Assembly: GCA_900546575.1 (NCBI GenBank)
Contig: URDM01000004.1
Coordinates: 1 to 64,000 of the forward strand
DNA length: 64,000 nucleotides
Source: an uncultured Prevotella sp.
GTDB lineage: Bacteria > Bacteroidota > Bacteroidia > Bacteroidales > Bacteroidaceae
Reading direction: 5' to 3'
Below the pieces are notes generated by a model, which ran no database searches, had not been told where the DNA came from, and was given only the letters and a program-made list of their open reading frames with translations. Position numbers and translations under genes: made by a program. Shown here in pieces: positions 33,593-42,690 of this stretch (its first letter is position 1; every line of letters starts with the position of its first letter).

Positions 33593-34462
33593 TTACTTTA
33601 TTCGCTGTTCGGGCACCATCTGTCGTGTCGTGAGCACCTGGCGCTTTGATATTACGCCGTCGGCATACTCCTTGGGCGACATTCCACGGTTGTTCTTGAA
33701 GCAGCGGTTGAAGTACGGCACGTCGTTGAATCCTACCATGTAGCACACCTCTGTCACGTTGAATGTGCCCTGACGCAGCAGGCTGCAAGCACGGTCTACA
33801 CGCAGCTTGTTGAGGTATGTTATGTAGGTCTGGCCCGTTGCCTTCTTGAAGAAGGTGCAGAATGACGAGCGGTTCATGCCCACGTGTTCGGCTATCATGT
33901 CGATAGTGATGGTGCGCGCGAAGTTCTTCTGCGAGAAGTCCTTTATCTTGTTGATGCGCTCCGAAGTGCGGTCTGCCTCGGGAGTGCGTCCCACTACTAC
34001 TGCATTGCTCTCACGTTTTGATATTATAAGGAGCAGGCGGAACATGTAGGGCAGCAGCTCTGAGCGCTCCTCGTGTGCCATCTTGCGCAGCATGTCGGCT
34101 ATCAAGGCAGTGGTGTTGGGGTCGAACGAGAGTACCGACGATATCGATTTGAGCTGGTCGAGACGCTCGGTGAGTTCGGGAAACGCACTTGTGCAGCGGT
34201 CGATAAACTCAGTTCGGAATGTGATGGTGTAGTGTCCGATGAGTCCTTCGGCGTCGGTGTGGTCGTAGTCGAACTTCCAGCAGTGTGGTATATGTGGCGG
34301 AATGAAAGCCAGATCGCCATCGGCGAAATCTGTAACGGTATCGCCCATTATGCGTTTGCCTTTGCCGCAAGTTACATACGTCAGTTCCCATGTGTCCTGC
34401 TTGTGCAGTGGAAGCTGTTCGGCAGGCTTCATTCTTTTGTAATCGAAGTTATACAAGTCCAT
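33593..34462 (-). CDS. AraC family transcriptional regulator
   Basis: A 289-residue regulator. The N-terminal cupin sensor (about 1-150: ELTYVTCGKGKRIMGD, ADGDLAFIPPHIPHCW) is of the type that binds sugars or small ligands. The C-terminal ~100 residues have two helix-turn-helix motifs: ITIDMIAEHVGMNRSSFCTF and VTEVCYMVGFNDVPYFNRCF, then SPKEYAD. The target is unknown. The flanking DMT transporter, which is also on the minus strand, is a candidate. A TAAATTTG -7 element is at 34560-34553. Confidence 0.92.
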   Translation of the reverse strand: MDLYNFDYKRMKPAEQLPLHKQDTWELTYVTCGKGKRIMGDTVTDFADGDLAFIPPHIPHCWKFDYDHTDAEGLIGHYTITFRTEFIDRCTSAFPELTERLDQLKSISSVLSFDPNTTALIADMLRKMAHEERSELLPYMFRLLLIISKRESNAVVVGRTPEADRTSERINKIKDFSQKNFARTITIDMIAEHVGMNRSSFCTFFKKATGQTYITYLNKLRVDRACSLLRQGTFNVTEVCYMVGFNDVPYFNRCFKNNRGMSPKEYADGVISKRQVLTTRQMVPEQRIK

Positions 34463-34753
34463 ATTTTGTTATGATATAATTATCAGGTTTTATTATCCGG
34501 GCTGTGCCGGGATATTGCCTATTTCTTGATTTAGGGATGTTGTTTAATAGTGCAAATTTACGATTATAAATTGTGATTTGCCCGATTTTAACATTTAATA
34601 TACGTCCATTTCAACATATTTTATGCATGATATGTGCTGCTTGTAACGTTTTGTAAGCTATATATTGCAATTTGCATGCTATTATCGCATTTTTCCTTCT
34701 CACTCGGACGAATCATTTTGCTGTGTCGTCCGATAGCGAATAACACCCTATTG

Positions 34754-35689
34754 TTATTCTGCAGCCTTTTCGGTGTTGATGTCGTGGCGCGATTTCGACT
34801 TTATCACGAGCCAGACACCGCCGAAAACCAGTGACACGGCAAGCGCCTGCTTCCATGTGAACACGCACATTCCGGCTGCCAGACTCACCGACACAGCCAC
34901 AACGGGTTGCATATAGTTGTATATACTCACTACTGTCGGGCGCAAAGTCTTCTGCGCTGTCTGCATGAGCAGATAGGCTATGTATGTGCCGAAGAACACT
35001 ACGAATGCCGTGCCTGCCCACGCTCCGGGCGTTACGATGCTCCAGTCGGTGCGCACAGCGTGCGGTATCATGAACGGCGAGAGCAATAACGTTGCCCATG
35101 TGAACATCCATTTGCTCACGGTGATGGGCGAATAGCGGCGCAGAACATTCCGGTAGAGCGCCAGGTAGAGTGCAAACGACAGTTGGGCGAATATGCACAG
35201 CAGGTCGCCGCGGATGTCGCCGATGCGCGAATCGTGTGCCGCTGCGCTCGACATGATGAGTATCAGAGCACCCGAACAGCCTATGCCCACGCCAAGGGCT
35301 TTCTTTCCGGTGATGGGTTCCTTGAGTATCAGCGCCGAGAGTATCATGGCGAAGATGGGAAGCGACGTCGTCACGATGCTGGCATTTGAAGGAGTGGTGA
35401 TGCTAAGTCCAATGGTGAAGCAGCACTGGTTGCCCACCAGTCCCAGCAATCCGGCTCCGCTCATCGCCAAAATGTCACGCCAGGGCATGTGTTCGTGCTT
35501 GCACAGCAGCGAAGTGAGCCAGAACAGCAATGCACCTCCAGCCGCACGCATGAATACAAGGTTGATATTGTCCATGCCGTGTTGCATCGCGTCCTTGCCG
35601 ATGGGCGACATCAGTCCCCACATTACGCAAGCCGTGAGTATGCATAAGTGTGCTATCAGAGGTTGTCTGTTATCTGTTTTGAATGTCAT
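34754..35689 (-). CDS. DMT superfamily (EamA) transporter
   Basis: A 311-residue inner-membrane protein with ten hydrophobic helices arranged as two EamA repeats: repeat 1 from ILTACVMWGLMSPIGKDAM and repeat 2 from LLCIFAQLSFALYLALYRNV. Such proteins export metabolites or amino acids; the substrate is unknown. The C-terminal tail is short and charged. It is divergent from the ATPase gene at 35823; a TACCTTTG -7 element is at 35737-35730. The 291 bp between it and the AraC gene hold only that gene's promoter region. Confidence 0.9.
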   Translation of the reverse strand: MTFKTDNRQPLIAHLCILTACVMWGLMSPIGKDAMQHGMDNINLVFMRAAGGALLFWLTSLLCKHEHMPWRDILAMSGAGLLGLVGNQCCFTIGLSITTPSNASIVTTSLPIFAMILSALILKEPITGKKALGVGIGCSGALILIMSSAAAHDSRIGDIRGDLLCIFAQLSFALYLALYRNVLRRYSPITVSKWMFTWATLLLSPFMIPHAVRTDWSIVTPGAWAGTAFVVFFGTYIAYLLMQTAQKTLRPTVVSIYNYMQPVVAVSVSLAAGMCVFTWKQALAVSLVFGGVWLVIKSKSRHDINTEKAAE

Positions 35690-35729
35690 TTTTTGCCTTT
35701 TCTGTTATCCCTTTTACCAAATACGGGTA

Positions 35730-35789
35730 CAAAGGTATAAAAATATCGTTTTATCCGAATACATTGTATCAATTTATTTCATATATTTG
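35730..35789. promoter_or_regulatory. Divergent -7 elements of the DMT and AAA ATPase genes
   Basis: On the minus strand TACCTTTG (35737-35730) serves the DMT gene. On the plus strand TATATTTG (35782-35789) lies 33 nt before the ATPase ATG. Both match TAnnTTTG. Confidence 0.5.
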
Positions 35790-35822
35790 TAAAACGAATA
35801 TGCACCTTAAATATATATATAA

Positions 35823-36644
35823 ATGAAATACGCCGAATACATTAAACAGATAGAGATAGACTCATTGTGGAGCGGTAAGCGCCACGTAGTGTGGAATCTC
35901 GACCGCCAGGTGAACATTCTGAGCGGTATAAACGGTGTGGGAAAGAGCACCATATTAAATAAGGTGGTGAAGGGATTGGCTGCCGGTGGCGAGTTTCCGA
36001 GCCACATGCTCAAGGGCGTAAGGCTCAAGGTGCAGCCCGAAGATGCCAAGTGGATACGCTACGACGTTATCCGTTCGTTCGACCGTCCGCTTTGGAATCT
36101 CGACGCAGTAAACAAACTCAACACATCGTTGAGCGACCTTGCCACCGAACTCGACATGCAGTTGTTCTTCCTTCAGCGCAAGTATCTCGACTATCAGGTC
36201 AACATAGGCAACCGCATCATCGCGTGTCTGCAAGACGGACGTCCTGATGCTGCACTCGAGGCGCAGCGCATCTCCGCCCCGAAGAAGACGTTTCAGGACC
36301 TTATAGACGACCTCTTCTCGGAGACTGGCAAGACCATTATACGCACCGAAAACGAAATACGGTTCTCGCAAATTGGCGAGGTTTTGAACCCGTATCAGCT
36401 CTCGAGCGGCGAGAAGCAGATGCTTGTCATACTGCTTACGGTGCTCGTTGAGGACCAGTTGCCCTACGTTCTGTTTATGGACGAGCCCGAAGTGAGCCTC
36501 CATGTCGACTGGCAGCAGCGCCTCATCGACCTTATCCTCACGCTCAATCCTAACGTTCAGATCATCCTTACCACCCATTCGCCAGCCGTGATAATGAACG
36601 GATGGGCTGACAGGGTTACCGAGGTGAGCGACATTACGGATTAA
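35823..36644 (+). CDS. AAA-family ATPase paired with DUF4435 (PARIS AriA-like)
   Basis: A 273-residue soluble ATPase with an ABC-type head: Walker A GINGVGKST (35-43), signature LSSGEKQ (193-199), Walker B VLFMDEPE (216-223) and switch His in TTHSP. An insertion of about 100 residues lies between Walker A and the signature. The next plus-strand gene encodes a DUF4435 TOPRIM-like protein. AAA ATPase plus DUF4435 is the composition of PARIS (AriA/AriB) and resembles OLD-type systems. AriA proteins are longer, so this is a relative, not a confirmed PARIS. A housekeeping role cannot be excluded. Confidence 0.87.
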   Translation: MKYAEYIKQIEIDSLWSGKRHVVWNLDRQVNILSGINGVGKSTILNKVVKGLAAGGEFPSHMLKGVRLKVQPEDAKWIRYDVIRSFDRPLWNLDAVNKLNTSLSDLATELDMQLFFLQRKYLDYQVNIGNRIIACLQDGRPDAALEAQRISAPKKTFQDLIDDLFSETGKTIIRTENEIRFSQIGEVLNPYQLSSGEKQMLVILLTVLVEDQLPYVLFMDEPEVSLHVDWQQRLIDLILTLNPNVQIILTTHSPAVIMNGWADRVTEVSDITD

Positions 36645-36654
36645 CCGCCGCAAG

Positions 36655-36868
36655 GGCGGAATGTTGAATGTTGAGTGTTGAATGTTGAATTGTTCGCGGA
36701 TACGCCTGCGATTATGAATTGATGATTTATGAATTGTCAATTCAAAATTGAATAATTCAAAATCGGCTTTGCCGATAATTCAAAACTCAAAACTCCAAAT
36801 TCAACACTCGCAATCGCAGGCGGCAGCCGAGAATAATTCAAAACTCAAAACTCAAAATTCAAAACTCG
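36655..36868. repeat. AT-rich TTGAATG/AATTCAAAA repeats with GC-rich cores, copies 4 and 5
   Basis: TTGAATGTTGAGTGTTGAAT leads into the core GTTCGCGGATACGCCTGCGA (36692). An inverted core (AATCGCAGGCGGCAGCCGAG, from 36812) follows near the other end. The palindrome ATCGGCTTTGCCGAT lies between. It separates the ATPase and DUF4435 genes by 228 bp. Confidence 0.8.
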
Positions 36869-36872
36869 ATTT

Positions 36873-37892
36873 ATGGCAAAACGATTGCGCGACAGTATAA
36901 CGTCGCAATATGTAGAGGCGGCAAACCGCCTTAGCTCGCGTCAGGCGCGCCGTCGCATCGTGGCTTACGTCGAAAGCTACGACGACATATTCTTCTGGCG
37001 GTCGGTGCTTTCGCGTTTCGAGAACTCCGAACGCTACTTCGAGGTGATGCTGCCGTCGCGTCTCGACCATCTGGAACGAGGCAAGAAGGCTGCCATTATG
37101 AGTCTTATTGCAGCTGGAGGGGTAGGGCGTGACATGATAGCGTGCGTCGATGCCGACTACGACTACCTCGAACAGGGCGCAAGCGGGTCGTCGAAGACTA
37201 TCCTCAACAATCCTTACATATTCCATTCTTACGCCTACGCCATCGAGAACATGCAGTGTTATGCTCCGTCGTTGCACGCCGTGTGTGTGGCAGTGGCGCT
37301 CAACGACCGCCAGACGTTCGACTTTGAGGCTTTCTTGCGCGACTTCTCCACCGCCATATTCCCGCTTTTTGTGTGGAATATATGGTCGTATCGCACCGGT
37401 GCAACGCCCCGTTTTGCCATAAGCGACTTCATTCACATCATCGAAATGGGCAATATCTCGCCCGAAAACAGCCAGCAGGCACTTGCCAATCTGCGCCGTC
37501 GTGTGGGCCATAAGGTTCAGATGCTGCAACGCCAGCACCCCGGTGCGCGCGAAAGCTATGCCGCTGTGAAGGACGATCTGCGCCGTCTTGGCGTGCGTCC
37601 CGACATGACCTACATGTACATTCAGGGCCATCATCTGTTTGATAAGGTAGTAGTGCCGCTCGTAAGGAAGGTGTGCAATCAGCTGATACGCGAACGTGAG
37701 CGCGAGATTTCAGCCCAAAGTGTGCACGCAACACAGCAGCGCAACGAGCTGTCGTGCTACTCGTCGAGTGTCGGTGAGGCTGAATTCGTGTTGCGACGCA
37801 ACGTAGGCTATGTGTCGTCGCCGCAATATCAGAGCATAGTGGAAGACCTTCAGCGGTATCTGGAGGAAAAAGAAACTTCAGTTGAGAGTTGA
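36873..37892 (+). CDS. DUF4435 domain protein, TOPRIM-like (PARIS AriB-like)
   Basis: A 339-residue protein. The N-terminal half shows the TOPRIM signature: a glutamate in IVAYVESYDDIFFW (E34) and a D-x-D in ACVDADYDYL (D93, D95), with SYAYAIENMQCYAPSLH after it. These acidic residues bind metal in TOPRIM nucleases. The C-terminal ~150 residues are helical, with YIQGHHLFDKVVVPLV conserved. In PARIS, the DUF4435 protein AriB is the toxic effector released by the ATPase. Here it would act with the ATPase encoded at 35823. A hairpin terminator follows. Confidence 0.85.
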   Translation: MAKRLRDSITSQYVEAANRLSSRQARRRIVAYVESYDDIFFWRSVLSRFENSERYFEVMLPSRLDHLERGKKAAIMSLIAAGGVGRDMIACVDADYDYLEQGASGSSKTILNNPYIFHSYAYAIENMQCYAPSLHAVCVAVALNDRQTFDFEAFLRDFSTAIFPLFVWNIWSYRTGATPRFAISDFIHIIEMGNISPENSQQALANLRRRVGHKVQMLQRQHPGARESYAAVKDDLRRLGVRPDMTYMYIQGHHLFDKVVVPLVRKVCNQLIREREREISAQSVHATQQRNELSCYSSSVGEAEFVLRRNVGYVSSPQYQSIVEDLQRYLEEKETSVES

Positions 37893-37895
37893 AAT

Positions 37896-37939
37896 AAAAA
37901 AAGGATTTTGCACGCATTTGCGTGTCAAAATCCTTTTTA
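37896..37939. terminator. Bidirectional terminator between the DUF4435 gene and rplS
   Basis: AAAAAGGATTTTG-CACG pairs with CGTG-TCAAAATCCTTTTT around a short loop, with A/T runs on both sides. The flanking genes converge, so it serves both strands. Confidence 0.85.
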
Positions 37940-37968
37940 TCTCTTTTCGAGTTAGGTGTCCGTACGGA

Positions 37969-38331
37969 TTAAGCGTTGGTTGTGTTAACGCGACGCTCAG
38001 CGATGCGAGCCTTCTTACCAGTAAGGTTACGGAGGTAGTAGAGCTTAGCGCGACGTACCTTACCATGCTTGTTAACCTCGATGCTCTCAATGTTGGGTGA
38101 CTCGATCGGGAAGATACGCTCTACACCAACAGTACCTGACATCTTGCGAACGGTGAAGCGCTTCTTGTCACCGTGGCCAGAAATCTTGATAACTACACCA
38201 CGATAGAGCTGGATACGCTCCTTTGAACCCTCGATAATTTTGTAAGCGACTGTGATAGTGTCACCTGAACGGAACTCAGGGAACTTCTTGCCGGTTGCAA
38301 ATGCTTCTTCAGCAACTTTAATTAAATCCAT
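37969..38331 (-). CDS. rplS: 50S ribosomal protein L19
   Basis: A 120-residue ribosomal protein at the 30S-50S interface. Family blocks are [51 protein letters not shown] and [21 protein letters not shown] 38331 ([11 protein letters not shown]) is chosen; the upstream in-frame ATG at 38385 adds 18 residues not seen in the family. It is transcribed alone. Confidence 0.97.
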   Translation of the reverse strand: MDLIKVAEEAFATGKKFPEFRSGDTITVAYKIIEGSKERIQLYRGVVIKISGHGDKKRFTVRKMSGTVGVERIFPIESPNIESIEVNKHGKVRRAKLYYLRNLTGKKARIAERRVNTTNA

Positions 38332-38423
38332 TGTTAATTTGATAATTAAATTTGTTTTATCGTTCTCGCGCAACATAATGGGCAACTCTTCTTCCCGTCA
38401 TCGGTTACGCCGAAAAGCGGGTG

Positions 38424-38454
38424 CAAAGTTACGACTTTTTTCGTTAACACACAA
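38424..38454 (-). promoter_or_regulatory. Promoter of rplS
   Basis: TAACTTTG (38431-38424) and TTG (38454-38452) with a 20-bp spacer match the Bacteroidetes consensus. The leader is about 85 nt, long for this window, and might carry autoregulation by L19, though no structure stands out. Confidence 0.6.
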
Positions 38455-38543
38455 GCATTTACAAGAAAAGACAGCCCTAAAAACATATTTTTAGACTTTT
38501 AGCAGTCGTGTCATAAAACAATTTTGTATTTTTGCATATACAT

Positions 38544-39542
38544 ATGCAGTTCAAAAAAATCATAAACGACTCTCTTAAGGTGGCATTATCGCTGCTGCTT
38601 GGCGGATTGATACTCTATTGGATGTATCGAGGTTTTGACTTTCGCCAGGTGGAGCGTGTCTTGCTGCACGAAATGAACTGGACGTGGATGTTGCTTTCAT
38701 TCCCGTTCGGCATCTTGGCGCAGGCTTTTCGCGGCTGGCGATGGCATCTTACGCTCGAACCCGTAGGCGAACATCCTCGCACATCCACCAGTGTCTACTC
38801 CATATTCTTATCCTATGCCGTCAGTCTGGTAGTGCCCCGTATAGGCGAGTTTGCCCGTTGCGGTGTGTTGCGCCGCTACGACGGCGTGTCGTTTCCCAAG
38901 GCTTTGGGCACGGTAGTGGTAGAACGTGCCATCGATTCGGCGCTGGTCATGGGCATAGCCGTTGTCACTATGCTATGCCAATTCAGCGTGTTCAACACAT
39001 TCTTCGACCGCACCGGCACCAACATCGGTGTCCTTCTGGCGGGATTTTCCACTACGGGCTACATTGTGACAGCCGTTTGCGGACTGGCAGTATGCCTCCT
39101 TGCGTGGTACATTATGCGCAGGTTTGCCATATATAATAAGGTGAAAGCCACGGTGCAAGGCATCTGGCAGGGCATAATGTCGATACGCAATGTGAAGCGT
39201 CCCGTGCGCTTCGTCGTATTCACGCTTGCCATCTGGGCGTGTTATTTCCTGCATTATTACCTCACATTCTTCTGTTTCGACTCCACGGCAGGGCTTGGTA
39301 TGTCGTGTGCAATGGTGACGTTCATCGTCGGAAGCATTGCCGTCATAGTGCCGACACCTAACGGTGCCGGTCCGTGGCATTTTTCCGTAAAGACCATGCT
39401 GCTGCTGTATGGAGTGGGCGAGACCGATGCTCTCAACTTCGTGCTCATCGTTCACAGCGTGCAGACGCTGCTTGTGGTGGCGATGGGCGTATGGGCTTGG
39501 GCGGCGCTTTCGTTCATGCGCAAGCGGAAAATACAGCAATAG
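38544..39542 (+). CDS. Lysylphosphatidylglycerol-synthase-like / UPF0104 membrane flippase family protein
   Basis: A 332-residue inner-membrane protein with 8-9 hydrophobic helices. The family signature is PRIGEFARCGVLRRYDGVSF, with VVERAIDSALV, and the C-terminal VPTPNGAGPWHFS. These resemble the membrane domain of MprF without its aminoacyl-transferase domain, so a lipid-flipping or glycolipid role is inferred. ATG 38544 is used; a TATTTTTG -7 element at 38527-38534 overlaps an earlier TTG at 38532 and excludes it. The leader is very short. Confidence 0.87.
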   Translation: MQFKKIINDSLKVALSLLLGGLILYWMYRGFDFRQVERVLLHEMNWTWMLLSFPFGILAQAFRGWRWHLTLEPVGEHPRTSTSVYSIFLSYAVSLVVPRIGEFARCGVLRRYDGVSFPKALGTVVVERAIDSALVMGIAVVTMLCQFSVFNTFFDRTGTNIGVLLAGFSTTGYIVTAVCGLAVCLLAWYIMRRFAIYNKVKATVQGIWQGIMSIRNVKRPVRFVVFTLAIWACYFLHYYLTFFCFDSTAGLGMSCAMVTFIVGSIAVIVPTPNGAGPWHFSVKTMLLLYGVGETDALNFVLIVHSVQTLLVVAMGVWAWAALSFMRKRKIQQ

Positions 39543-39600
39543 GAATAAAGTATAAACAATAAATACTACTATTTTTTAATCACTAATAAAAACAATTGTT

Positions 39601-41058
39601 ATGAGTGAAATCAAAAACCTAAACCCCGAATGTATCTGGCGCAACTTTGACGCACTGACACAGGTGCCGCGCCCGTCTGGACATCTTGAAAAAGTACAGC
39701 ACATGCTGCTTGAGTTTGCCGCTCGCGTAGGCGTTGAGGCATTCAAGGATGCGGCTGGTAATATAGTGATGCGTAAGCCCGCTTCTCCAGGAATGGAAAA
39801 CCGCAAGGGCATCATTCTGCAGGCTCACATGGACATGGTGCCTCAGAAGAGCAAAGAGAGCACACACAACTTCGAGACCGACCCTATCCAGACATACGTA
39901 GACGGCGAATGGGTTAAGGCTAAGGGAACCACTCTCGGCGCCGACAACGGTATCGGTGTGGCTGCCATCATGGCTGTCATGGAGGACAAGACCCTCGTTC
40001 ACGGACCCGTTGAGGGACTCATCACTGCCGACGAAGAGACCGGTATGTTCGGTGCAAACGACCTGCCCGAGGGCGAATTGAACGGCGATATTCTGCTCAA
40101 TCTCGACTCTGAGACATGGGGCAAGTTTGTTATCGGTTCGGCAGGCGGTGTCGACATCACAGCCACACTCGAATATAAGGAAGTGGAGACCGACAAGGAT
40201 GACGCTGCCGTCAAGGTTGTTATCAAGGGATTGAAGGGCGGACACTCGGGCTTGGAGATTAACGAGGGACGCGGCAATGCCAACAAGCTCATGGCACGTT
40301 TCGTACATGAGGCAATCGCCGAGTACGGAGCACGCCTCGCCACATGGCACGGCGGCAACATGCGCAACGCCATACCGTTCGAGTGCGAGACTGTGCTCAC
40401 ACTGCCGAAGGAGAACGTTGAGGCTCTGAAGGAATCCGTAGCCGAGTGGTGCGCATTGTTCAACAACGAGTATCGCACCATCGAAGAGAACATACAGTTC
40501 TTCGCTGAGGACGTTGAAACGCCCGCAACTGAGGTGCCCGAGGAGATTCAGGACAACCTGCTCGATGCCATCTACGGATGCCACAACGGTGTGCTCCGCA
40601 TGATTCCGGTGTTCCCGTCGGTTGTGGAGACATCGTCAAACCTCGCCATTATCGACATCAATGGCGGCCACGCTTACTTCAAGCTGCTCGCACGTTCGTC
40701 AAGAGAGAGCATGCGCGACTACATTGCCACAACTCTGGAGTCTACATTCTCGATGGCAGGCATGAAGGTTGAGATGAGCGGAGAGTACGGAGGTTGGGAT
40801 CCCAACACCGACAGCGAGATACTCCAGTTGCTCGAAAAGAACTATCGCGAACTGTTCAATGAGGACGCAATCGAGCAGGTTGACCATGCAGGATTGGAAT
40901 GTTCGGTTATCCTGGGCAAATATCCGCACCTCGACGTGGTTTCGCTCGGCCCTACAATGCGTTCGCCGCACACCACATCAGAGCGTTGCCTCATCTCTAC
41001 AGTGGCTCCTTTCTGGGAACTGCTCAAGAAGACTATGGCAGAAGTTCCCGTAAAGTAA
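39601..41058 (+). CDS. pepD: Aminoacyl-histidine dipeptidase (PepD)
   Basis: A 485-residue M20 family metallopeptidase that cleaves carnosine-like and other dipeptides. The two-zinc site is visible: H in LQAHMDMVPQ, D in LGADNGIGVAA, the catalytic/ligand pair in ADEETGMFG, D in LLNLDSE, and H in MRSPHTTSERC. The dimerisation lid domain (KGLKGGHSGLEINEGRGNAN) is present. Length is typical and no signal peptide is seen, so it is cytosolic. A strong terminator follows. Confidence 0.95.
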   Translation: MSEIKNLNPECIWRNFDALTQVPRPSGHLEKVQHMLLEFAARVGVEAFKDAAGNIVMRKPASPGMENRKGIILQAHMDMVPQKSKESTHNFETDPIQTYVDGEWVKAKGTTLGADNGIGVAAIMAVMEDKTLVHGPVEGLITADEETGMFGANDLPEGELNGDILLNLDSETWGKFVIGSAGGVDITATLEYKEVETDKDDAAVKVVIKGLKGGHSGLEINEGRGNANKLMARFVHEAIAEYGARLATWHGGNMRNAIPFECETVLTLPKENVEALKESVAEWCALFNNEYRTIEENIQFFAEDVETPATEVPEEIQDNLLDAIYGCHNGVLRMIPVFPSVVETSSNLAIIDINGGHAYFKLLARSSRESMRDYIATTLESTFSMAGMKVEMSGEYGGWDPNTDSEILQLLEKNYRELFNEDAIEQVDHAGLECSVILGKYPHLDVVSLGPTMRSPHTTSERCLISTVAPFWELLKKTMAEVPVK

Positions 41059-41069
41059 AGTCATAAGAT

Positions 41070-41123
41070 AGGGCGTGTCAAGACACAATCGGATTACGAG
41101 TGTCTTGTCACGCCCTCTTTTTA
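41070..41123 (+). terminator. Intrinsic terminator after pepD
   Basis: AGGGCGTGTCAAGACAC pairs with GTGTCTTGTCACGCCCT (one mismatch) around a 13-nt loop, followed by CTTTTT. Confidence 0.9.
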
Positions 41124-41154
41124 TTATACCAACCTTTCAAAAAACCATCAAACT

Positions 41155-41859
41155 ATGCGAAAATCATTCATTCCCATTATGTTCGTAGCCGTGGCTACGA
41201 TGTTCTCGTGCAACGGCAAAGGTGAGCAATCGTCGCTTTTGAACGGATCGGTATGGCAGAACGGCAGCGAAGTGTATGTGGCTGAAGACAGCTCGTCATA
41301 CTGGCATCTTTGGGGCGGAACGCTCCACGAGGGTGGCATGGAGATGAAGCTAATGCAGGACGGCAAGTGGCTCGTGCCTGCCATTGCCGACAACCAACCC
41401 ACCGATAGCGTAGCCGGAACATGGGCTCTCGACGGCAACACCATTGTGCTTACAGCCAACGACCGTACGCAGACGCGGCTTGAAGTGATTGACGGATTGC
41501 ACCTCGCCTCACGCAATGAGATGCAGGCGAAGGCTCTGCCGGCGCTCGACAGCATTCAGCAGATAGGTGTGTACCGTCAGCTTGAGGGCGTCTATCGCGA
41601 CCAGTCGGGCCGCAAATGGATATTCCGTGGCAACACCGTACGCCGCAAGGGCCTCGGCACCGAGGAGAAGTATGCCGTAGGCAAGTCGCTCGACATGAAC
41701 GACAGCGTCATCTTCACCGACAACATAGCCTATGCCTTCCGCCTTAAAGAAGGCGAAGTGCAGCTCTACAAGGCTGAATATGTCGATACAGCTGACGTAT
41801 GGAAGTATAAGTTTGAGGGCAAACCGCTCGAAACACTCAAGAAGGTTGCAGCGGAGTAG
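41155..41859 (+). CDS. Predicted lipoprotein, possibly NlpE-like barrel
   Basis: A 234-residue lipoprotein: MRKSFIPIMFVAVATMFSC gives the lipobox MFSC with Cys19. The body has two halves rich in beta strands (YWHLWGGTLHEGGMEMKLMQ, SVAGTWALDGNTIVLTAN, then GVYRDQSGRKWIFRGNTV). This resembles the NlpE N-terminal barrel and META-type folds, but without the CxxC metal motif of NlpE. Function unknown. It has a separate transcript, since pepD ends in a terminator, and precedes an 831-bp non-coding region. Confidence 0.72.
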   Translation: MRKSFIPIMFVAVATMFSCNGKGEQSSLLNGSVWQNGSEVYVAEDSSSYWHLWGGTLHEGGMEMKLMQDGKWLVPAIADNQPTDSVAGTWALDGNTIVLTANDRTQTRLEVIDGLHLASRNEMQAKALPALDSIQQIGVYRQLEGVYRDQSGRKWIFRGNTVRRKGLGTEEKYAVGKSLDMNDSVIFTDNIAYAFRLKEGEVQLYKAEYVDTADVWKYKFEGKPLETLKKVAAE

Positions 41860-42023
41860 GGCAACCGCTGATTTAAATTCATCCTACATTTCGAGTGACA
41901 ATAATAGAAATTCAAGTATGTGGATGAATTGCTTATGCAAATGGTAGGAGGCTATGGCGTCCCCGCCATAGCCTGAGCAGTAGGACAATACATTCTTTTT
42001 GTTTGTTTTCAGCACCGCTGCTT

Positions 42024-42277
42024 GCTCAGTAGAATGTGTCAAAAGTCTAAGCAGCACGCCCCGAATGGGGCAGAAGCACATAGCCCAGGGCAACGCCCTG
42101 AGGTAAAAAGCCGCCTAAACCAAAGCGCCCTGCAAGGGCAAAAGCGTTAATAATCAATGCTTTTGCCCTTACAGGACGCTTTGGTTTTGTCTATCCGTAC
42201 ACCCAAGGTGCTGCCTTGGGCTATGTGCTTATTGGGCTTTCAGCCCATATAATTGAGTTTTGGCTCATCTTACTCCT
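42024..42277. repeat. MITE-like palindromic element, copy 2
   Basis: Closely similar to 30743-30980. It has the same AAAAGTCTAAGCAGCACGCC start, the inverted pair AGCACATAGCCCAGGGCA / TGCCTTGGGCTATGTGCT and a 53-bp inner palindrome at 42126-42178. The terminal repeats are more diverged. Most of the 831-bp gap between 41859 and 42691 is this element plus palindrome array 4; the rest is AT-rich promoter sequence. Confidence 0.85.
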
Positions 42278-42403
42278 GTATTTTTGACTTAATTGAAGCA
42301 TTCGTATTACTCCCTATTTCGGATGAACCTTATTTAATTTAATGACAACGACTGATTTTTATTAAAAATCCCCCTGAAAATCAGTCATTTACAAAGCGCC
42401 GTG

Positions 42404-42508
42404 AAAAAGGAGTCCTTTCGCATTGTAAAAGGACTCGTTTTGCCTTCCAAAAGGACTCCTTTTGCCTCCTAAAAGGACCCCTTTTGAAGTGCAAAAGGAC
42501 TCCTTTTG
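42404..42508. repeat. Five-unit 22-bp palindrome array, copy 4
   Basis: Units start at 42404, 42426, 42448, 42470 and 42492; the first is AAAAAGGAGTCCTTTCG. Spacers are CATTG, CCTTC, CCTCC and AAGTG. It lies 182 bp before the first gene of the SusC/SusD locus. Confidence 0.95.
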
Positions 42509-42690
42509 AAAATCCGATGGATTTCCCCTCCCTCCCACCTATTTATATATATACTGAACCAAAATCAAATAAAAATACATATTTTTTGTGTAAACAACCA
42601 AAAAAGTGTACATTTGCAGACGTATATTAGTATATTCTTCCAATAGGCAGTATTCTACTAAAAACAATAACTAATAATCAATATTTTGTA

